This document shows, piece by piece, positions 57,830 to 64,000 of a stretch of DNA of 64,000 bases. This DNA comes from Actinophytocola sp036555685 (GTDB lineage Bacteria; Actinomycetota; Actinomycetes; Mycobacteriales; Pseudonocardiaceae). The notes below the pieces were generated by a model. The model was not told the origin of the DNA and searched no databases. It worked only from the letters and a program-made list of their open reading frames with translations. The position numbers and the translations under genes were made by a program. Position 1 is the stretch's first letter; every line of letters begins with the position of its first letter. The stretch lies in the NCBI RefSeq assembly GCF_036555685.1, contig NZ_DATBKY010000267.1:1-64000 (forward strand), given 5' to 3'.

Positions 57830-57888
57830 CTCGATCGACCCGCTGGCCCCGTGTAACCCACTGGGCCGGCGGCGTCCTGAACGCCCGC

Positions 57889-58848
57889 TCAGGGGTGGTA
57901 CCGCTCCGGGTCGTCCACGTAGGCCTGGCGGCAGCCGGGGCCGCAGAAGTACACCGTCAGCCCGTTATCCACATAGGACAGCGCGGACTCGCTGACCGCG
58001 ACCGTCATGCCGCACACCGGATCCACCGCCTCGGCCGCGAGCACGACCGGCGCCGGCTCGGGTAGCGGTGCCCGGGTGCTGATCAGCTCCGCGTACACCG
58101 ACACGGCCACCTCGGCCGGGGTGCGCGCGCCGATGTCGAGCCCCGCCGGGGTGTGCACCCGCGCCCGCTCCTCGTCCGGCACGTCGAGCGACGCGAGCAC
58201 CGCCTGCCCGCGCTTGCGGCTCGCGACCAGCCCGATGTAGGGCACCTTCGCCCGGATCGCCGCGGTCAGCACGGGTTCCTCGTCCCGCCCGTGCGAGGCG
58301 ACGAGCAGCGCGCCGAGATCGGCCGGGATGCCCGCGTCGAGGTCCGGCCGGCGCACGTCGTGGCCGATGGCGCGGCCGACGTCGACCAGCGCGCGGGCCA
58401 CCGGGGCGTCGCCGTGGACGTGGACGAGCATGGGCGGCAGCATCGCCTCGAGGAAGATGTCCAGCGAACCTCCGGACAGGCACGGGTTGCCGACCGTAAC
58501 CAGCCCCTCGGCGACCGTCTCCGACTCGGCCGTCGGCGTGATCCGCAGCAGCGTCGACTCCCCGGTGGCCAGCAGGCGCAGCCCCTGCAGCCGTACCGTG
58601 GACTCCGCGCACGTGCCACCCACGAACCCCTCCATCGAGCCGTCCGGCAGCACCAGCGCGCGGTCACCCGGCTTCGCGCTGGTCGGCCGCTCCGCTCGCA
58701 CGACCGTGGCCAGCACGAACGGCGTACGGTCCGACTGCAGGGCGTCGACCCTGGTCAGGACTGTTCCGGCTCCCCGGGATTCAATGTGTTGGTCGCCTCT
58801 GGACAACTGGTTCTGTTTGGGCACGTACTTGTGGCTAGGCTGCATCAC
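57889..58848 (-). CDS. XdhC/CoxI-family maturation protein with C-terminal YHS domain
   Basis: The family part starts with VLTRVDALQSDRTPFVLATVV and holds TSAKPGDRALVLPDGSMEGFVGGTCAES (XdhC_CoxI) and a Rossmann C-terminal domain (LGALLVASHGRDEEPVLTAAI, VPYIGLVASRKRG). The last 45 residues are a YHS metal-binding domain: DPVCGMTVAVSESALSYVDN...YFCGPGC. XdhC proteins help load sulfurated molybdenum cofactor. Two starts are possible: ATG 58848 inside repeat copy D (AGGGGA six bases upstream, adding about 30 repeat-encoded residues) or CTG 58758 just after the repeat. It follows coxL and likely matures that enzyme. Confidence 0.82.
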   Translation of the reverse strand: MMQPSHKYVPKQNQLSRGDQHIESRGAGTVLTRVDALQSDRTPFVLATVVRAERPTSAKPGDRALVLPDGSMEGFVGGTCAESTVRLQGLRLLATGESTLLRITPTAESETVAEGLVTVGNPCLSGGSLDIFLEAMLPPMLVHVHGDAPVARALVDVGRAIGHDVRRPDLDAGIPADLGALLVASHGRDEEPVLTAAIRAKVPYIGLVASRKRGQAVLASLDVPDEERARVHTPAGLDIGARTPAEVAVSVYAELISTRAPLPEPAPVVLAAEAVDPVCGMTVAVSESALSYVDNGLTVYFCGPGCRQAYVDDPERYHP

Positions 58849-58885
58849 GTTCCCCTGAGGTGCGGTTGCTTGGGCCTCGGCCCGA
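58764..58885 (-). repeat. Dispersed repeat, copy D
   Basis: About 105 bp of core plus a possible edge stem GGGCC-GA-GGCCC on the minus strand. It lies between coxL and the XdhC gene, in the same direction. Its end CCCGGGGAGCCGGAA lies six bases before CTG 58758. It shares GGCACGTACTTGTGGCT (plus strand) with copy E. An open frame runs through it into the XdhC protein. Confidence 0.8.
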
Positions 58886-58927
58886 AGAAATCCCGAGGCG
58901 TGACACGAGCGTCAAGTCCCAGCTCCT

Positions 58928-61272
<2,345 letters not shown>

Positions 61273-61276
<4 letters not shown>

Positions 61277-61410
61277 TCCGCCTCCCCGGAATCAACTCCG
61301 GCGGTCAACTTGGACCGGTGTCGTCCAGTTCGGCACGTACTTGTGGCTGGGTTGCGTCCCTTTCCCCTTGGGTGCGGTTGGCAGACACGCGGCTCGCCCA
61401 GCGCGGTCAT
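61273..61410 (-). CDS. 45-residue repeat-derived frame bridging coxS and coxL
   Basis: ATG 61410 overlaps the coxS stop and the TGA at 61273 overlaps the coxL start, so the frame is coupled at both ends (ATGA twice). Nearly all of it is repeat copy E. Its product (MTALGEPR ... QPHPRGKGRNPATSTCRT ... VDSGEAE) matches, residue by residue in most places, the linker that copy C adds to the other hydroxylase. Whether the peptide is stable or merely keeps ribosomes on the mRNA is unknown. No other family resembles it. Confidence 0.45.
61277..61400 (-). repeat. Dispersed repeat, copy E, between coxS and coxL
   Basis: About 105 bp of core plus about 18 bp shared with copy C. On the minus strand it ends TCCGGGGAGGCGGA immediately before the coxL ATG and so supplies its ribosome binding site. 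It is closest to copy C in the coding-like part and to copy D in the GGCACGTACTTGTGGCT segment. Confidence 0.82.
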
Positions 61411-61880
61411 GACGCCTGCTCCGTCTCCTGCGCGGCCGCCCAGCGGATCGAGCGCACGATGTTCTCGTAGCCGGTGCACCGGCACAGCTGGCCGGACAGC
61501 GCCTCCCGGATGTCCTCTTCGGACGGATCGGGCCGCTGGTCCAGCAGCCAGCGCGCGGTCATCATCATGCCCGGCGTGCAGAACCCGCACTGCAGCCCGT
61601 GGCACTCGATGAACCCCTGCTGGACGGGGTCGAGCTCGGCGCCGCGCGCGAGCCCCTCGACCGTGCGCACGTCGCGGCCGTCGGCCATCACCGCGAGGAC
61701 CGTGCACGACTTCACCGGCACGCCGTCCAGGTGCACGACGCACACGCCGCAGTTGGAGGTGTCGCAGCCCCAGTGCGTGCCGGTCAGCCCCAAGTCCTCG
61801 CGCAGGAAGTGGACCAGCAGCAGCCGGGGCTCCACGTCCCGGACGTACTCGGCGTTGTTGACCGTGACCACGATCCGCAT
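61407..61880 (-). CDS. coxS: CO dehydrogenase 2Fe-2S subunit
   Basis: The 157-residue protein has a ferredoxin cluster motif GCDTSNCGVCVVHLDG near residues 38-53 and a second cluster CGFCTPGMMM ... QLCRCTGYENI near 98-140. Together with CoxM and CoxL it completes the enzyme. The ATG overlaps the coxM stop by one base. Gene order M-S-L is the form I order. Confidence 0.93.
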   Translation of the reverse strand: MRIVVTVNNAEYVRDVEPRLLLVHFLREDLGLTGTHWGCDTSNCGVCVVHLDGVPVKSCTVLAVMADGRDVRTVEGLARGAELDPVQQGFIECHGLQCGFCTPGMMMTARWLLDQRPDPSEEDIREALSGQLCRCTGYENIVRSIRWAAAQETEQAS

Positions 61881-62731
61881 CACCCCACCGCCCGGCAGAG
61901 CGCGCGAGTGGTGAGCTCCCCGGCCAGGTGCCGCTTGTAGTCGACCGGGCCGCGCTGGTCGGCGGTGGGCCGGCAGCGCGCCGCGGCGATGCGTCCGGCC
62001 TCGACGAACCGGTCGCCGTCCGGTGGCCCGCCCCGCAGGAAGTCCTCGGCCTCCGCGGCGACGAACCGCTCCGCGCCCAGCGCGGTGAGCCCGATGCCGA
62101 TCTCCTCGATCACGTCGTCGGCCACCGACACGACGGCGCCGACGGCGCCGACCGCCCAGTCCCCCGCGCGCCGGTCGACCTTGAGGTAGGCGCTCGCGGA
62201 CTCGCGCAGCGGCACCCGGATCTCGCCGAGCAGCTCGCCCTGCTCGAGCACGGTCTGGTACGGCCCGACGAAGAACTCCCGCGCGGGCACCGTCCGCGTG
62301 CCCTGCGGCCCGTGCACGACGAGCGTCGCCCGGAGCGCGGCGAACACCGCCGACAGGTCCTCGGACGGGTCGGCCTGGCACAGCGAGCCACCGACCGTTC
62401 CGCGGTTGCGCACCACCGGGTCCGCGATCACCCGCTCGGCGTCGTGCAGGATCGGGAAGTGCTCGCCGGCCTCGGCACAGGCGAGCAGGTCCGCGTGCCG
62501 CGCGAGCGCGCCGATGACCAGCTCGCCGTCCTCGACCCGGATGCCGGCGATCTCGTCGACGTCGTTGATGTCGATCAGGGCCTCGGGGTGCGCGAGCCGC
62601 AGCTTCATCATCGGCAGCAGGCTGTGCCCGCCGGCGATCACGGCGGACTCCGGTCCGTACGCGCGCAGCAGCGTCAGCGCGTCCTCCACGCTGGTCGCCT
62701 TGCGGTACTGGAACGAGGCGGGTACCTGCAT
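61880..62731 (-). CDS. coxM: CO dehydrogenase FAD subunit
   Basis: The 283-residue protein has FAD-binding motifs AGGHSLLPMMKLRLA near residue 32 and TVGGSLCQADPSED near 110, then the CoxM C-terminal domain. It is the first gene of the leftward cox operon. RBS GGGAGGG precedes the ATG. A divergent LysR gene and a TTAAG/CTTAA palindrome lie upstream. Confidence 0.93.
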   Translation of the reverse strand: MQVPASFQYRKATSVEDALTLLRAYGPESAVIAGGHSLLPMMKLRLAHPEALIDINDVDEIAGIRVEDGELVIGALARHADLLACAEAGEHFPILHDAERVIADPVVRNRGTVGGSLCQADPSEDLSAVFAALRATLVVHGPQGTRTVPAREFFVGPYQTVLEQGELLGEIRVPLRESASAYLKVDRRAGDWAVGAVGAVVSVADDVIEEIGIGLTALGAERFVAAEAEDFLRGGPPDGDRFVEAGRIAAARCRPTADQRGPVDYKRHLAGELTTRALCRAVG

Positions 62732-62786
62732 CAGCCCTCCCTGTCGGGCATGGTCATGCGGCTACGGAACGCCACACAATCCACGG

Positions 62787-62802
62787 TTAAGTATTCCCTT
62801 AA
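62787..62802. promoter_or_regulatory. LysR-type palindrome in the cox divergent promoter
   Basis: TTAAG (62787-62791) and CTTAA (62798-62802) form an inverted repeat with a 6-bp spacer in A+T-rich DNA, 56 bp before coxM and about 150 bp before the LysR start. This is a typical LysR-family operator form. The adjacent LysR regulator is the natural candidate. Confidence 0.55.
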
Positions 62803-62950
62803 GCGGTGTCCAATGGTCGCTCCCGCTCATCCGCCAAGCCGCCGTCTTCCCTCGTCGCGTGCTCGGCGCTGGCGCGCCTGCGCGCGCTCCTCAGTCCGGA
62901 CGGCGCCCGCTCCTTCGCTCCCGCTCCGGGCGCTGCGCCACAATGTCGGC

Positions 62951-63919
62951 ATGACGCTCACGCAGCTGAGCACCTTCGTGCTGGTCGCGAAGCTGGGTTC
63001 GGTGAAGGCCGCCGCGACCGCGCTCGGCGTGAGCGAGCCGGCGGTCTCCCAGGCGCTCGCGGCCCTGCGCCAGCAGCTCGGCGACCAGCTCGTCGTGCGG
63101 GCGGGCGCGACGATGCGGCTGACCACGGCGGGTACCCGGCTGCTGCCGATCGCCTCGCAGATGGTCGCGCTCGGCGCGGACGCCGAGGCCGCGGTCCGGG
63201 CCGGCAAGGGTGCGCCCGGCCAGCTGCGCGTGGTCGCGTCGGGCACCGTGATGGAGTTCGTGGCCGGCCCGCTGGTCGACGCGTTCGCCGAGACGTCCGG
63301 GCGCAAGATCGACACCACCGTGGGCACGGCCGCCACCGACGAGATGCCGGTGCTGCTCGCCAACCGCTTCGCCGATGTGGCGCTCGGACCGAACCTCGGC
63401 CGGACCGTCGGCGACACCTCGGACGCGGACCGGGGCAGCGAGCTGATCTCCGAGCCGGTGTTCCGCACGCACCTCGTGGTCGTCGCCGGGGCGGCGCCGC
63501 TGCCGGGCAGCCCGGCGCACTGGTCGTGGCTCGTCGACTCGACGGCCACCGACCCGGCGAGCGACTCGGGCCGGCTGCTGCGCCGGCTGCACGTGCCCGA
63601 GTCCCGGCTGCGCGTGTTCCCGAGCATGACCGGCGCGTGGGCGGCGGCCGCGGACGGCGCCGGCGTCGCGATCGCGCCCGGACACCTGGTCACGGCCCGG
63701 CTGCGCCGCGGCGAGCTGCGGGTGGTCAACACGGCGGCGACCCCGGCAGACGCGACCTGGTACCTGACCACGCTGACCCCGGAGCGCCGCTCGATCGCGG
63801 CCGAGACGTTCCGTCACTACCTGTCCTCGGCGGCAGCCTTGCGGGTCATGCGGGAGCCGGGCGCGGGCGTGCCACCCTCGAAGTTCCGGCCGCCGGTATA
63901 CGTGACGCTCTGGAGCTGA
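62951..63919 (+). CDS. LysR-family regulator divergent from the cox operon
   Basis: The 322-residue protein has a LysR HTH at residues 1-60 (LTQLSTFVLVAKLGSVKAAATALGVSEPAVSQALAALRQQL) and an effector domain from about 90 (LRVVASGTVMEFVAGPLVDAFAET). The C-terminal tail PPSKFRPPVYVTLW is longer than usual. Start ATG 62951 is the only one that matches the family N-terminus; no ribosome site is clear. It is divergent from coxM, so control of CO dehydrogenase is likely. LysR regulators of cox genes are known in other bacteria. Confidence 0.87.
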   Translation: MTLTQLSTFVLVAKLGSVKAAATALGVSEPAVSQALAALRQQLGDQLVVRAGATMRLTTAGTRLLPIASQMVALGADAEAAVRAGKGAPGQLRVVASGTVMEFVAGPLVDAFAETSGRKIDTTVGTAATDEMPVLLANRFADVALGPNLGRTVGDTSDADRGSELISEPVFRTHLVVVAGAAPLPGSPAHWSWLVDSTATDPASDSGRLLRRLHVPESRLRVFPSMTGAWAAAADGAGVAIAPGHLVTARLRRGELRVVNTAATPADATWYLTTLTPERRSIAAETFRHYLSSAAALRVMREPGAGVPPSKFRPPVYVTLWS

Positions 63920-64000
63920 GCAGCCCGCCTCCCCGGCGGCCACGTCGCTGTACCGGCGATCGTGTGGCTCCGTCGCACGCTCGTCCTGGGCGAATAAGCA
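63920..64000. other. Non-coding end of window
   Basis: No gene is seen. The first bases after the LysR stop (AGCCCGCCTCCCCGG) match the gene-proximal edge of the dispersed repeat, as after the cyclase gene at copy A, but the match does not continue within the window. Confidence 0.4.

Noticed and set aside
63922..63940. A sixth copy of the dispersed repeat after the LysR gene
   Set aside because: Only the first 15 or so bases match; the following sequence diverges and the window ends, so it cannot be supported.

Overview
The window is high-GC DNA with dense, often overlapping genes (ATGA, GTGA and TGATG junctions), many GTG starts and rare TTA codons. Gene content typical of filamentous actinomycetes (a conservon, a DUF397/XRE-DUF5753 pair, PxpABC, actinobacterial GNATs, two GH18 chitinases, secreted M6/M64 proteases) points to an actinomycete, probably Pseudonocardiales. 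This assignment is inference; no rRNA or tRNA gene was seen.

Layout. 0-3 kb: a small membrane protein, a GATTAATC-rich intergenic region, a DUF397/XRE pair and a SAM methyltransferase. 3-9 kb: a GNAT, an emfourin-protealysin pair, and an ECF42 sigma factor operon with its DGPF partner and a recognisable autoregulatory promoter. 8.8-12 kb: a regulator and a glycosyltransferase-like gene divergent from a minimal class III nucleotidyl cyclase, separated by a promoter region full of CTGAAG repeats; this is a candidate undescribed signalling locus. 12.2-17.6 kb: a conservon (CvnA-D) followed by a CYP157-like P450 without the K-helix Arg and a normal P450. 18-26 kb: assorted housekeeping and accessory genes (methyltransferase, kinase-like protein, Nei glycosylase, truncated DUF4331, pyroglutamyl-peptidase-like protein with Cys-to-Ser, pentapeptide protein, THUMP-type methyltransferase). 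26-35 kb: secreted M64 and M6 proteases, a PucR regulator, and two chitinases behind twin dre-like boxes. 35-42 kb: a flavin monooxygenase/FMN reductase pair, then an IclR/MFS/PxpA/PxpBC/GntR 5-oxoproline locus. 42-53 kb: an Imm1-like gene, a GntR regulator and an eight-gene leftward catabolic operon (molybdenum hydroxylase, hydrolase fragment, amidohydrolase, NMT1/SsuA-type ABC importer, UbiD decarboxylase). 53-58 kb: small membrane proteins, DUF402, DUF4180, an acetyltransferase, pirin, a 2-hydroxyacid dehydrogenase and a stress protein. 58-64 kb: a form I aerobic CO dehydrogenase operon coxM-coxS-coxL plus an XdhC-YHS gene, divergent from a LysR regulator.

The most unusual observation is a dispersed repeat of about 105-125 bp with five copies here (A 12051-12156, B 34921-35028, C 49994-50115, D 58764-58885, E 61277-61400). 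Four copies sit directly in front of a co-oriented gene and end in a purine-rich GGGGAGGCGGA segment that serves as or resembles a ribosome binding site. Three copies lie inside molybdenum-hydroxylase operons and carry open frames that fuse (C), bridge (E) or extend (D) the neighbouring proteins.
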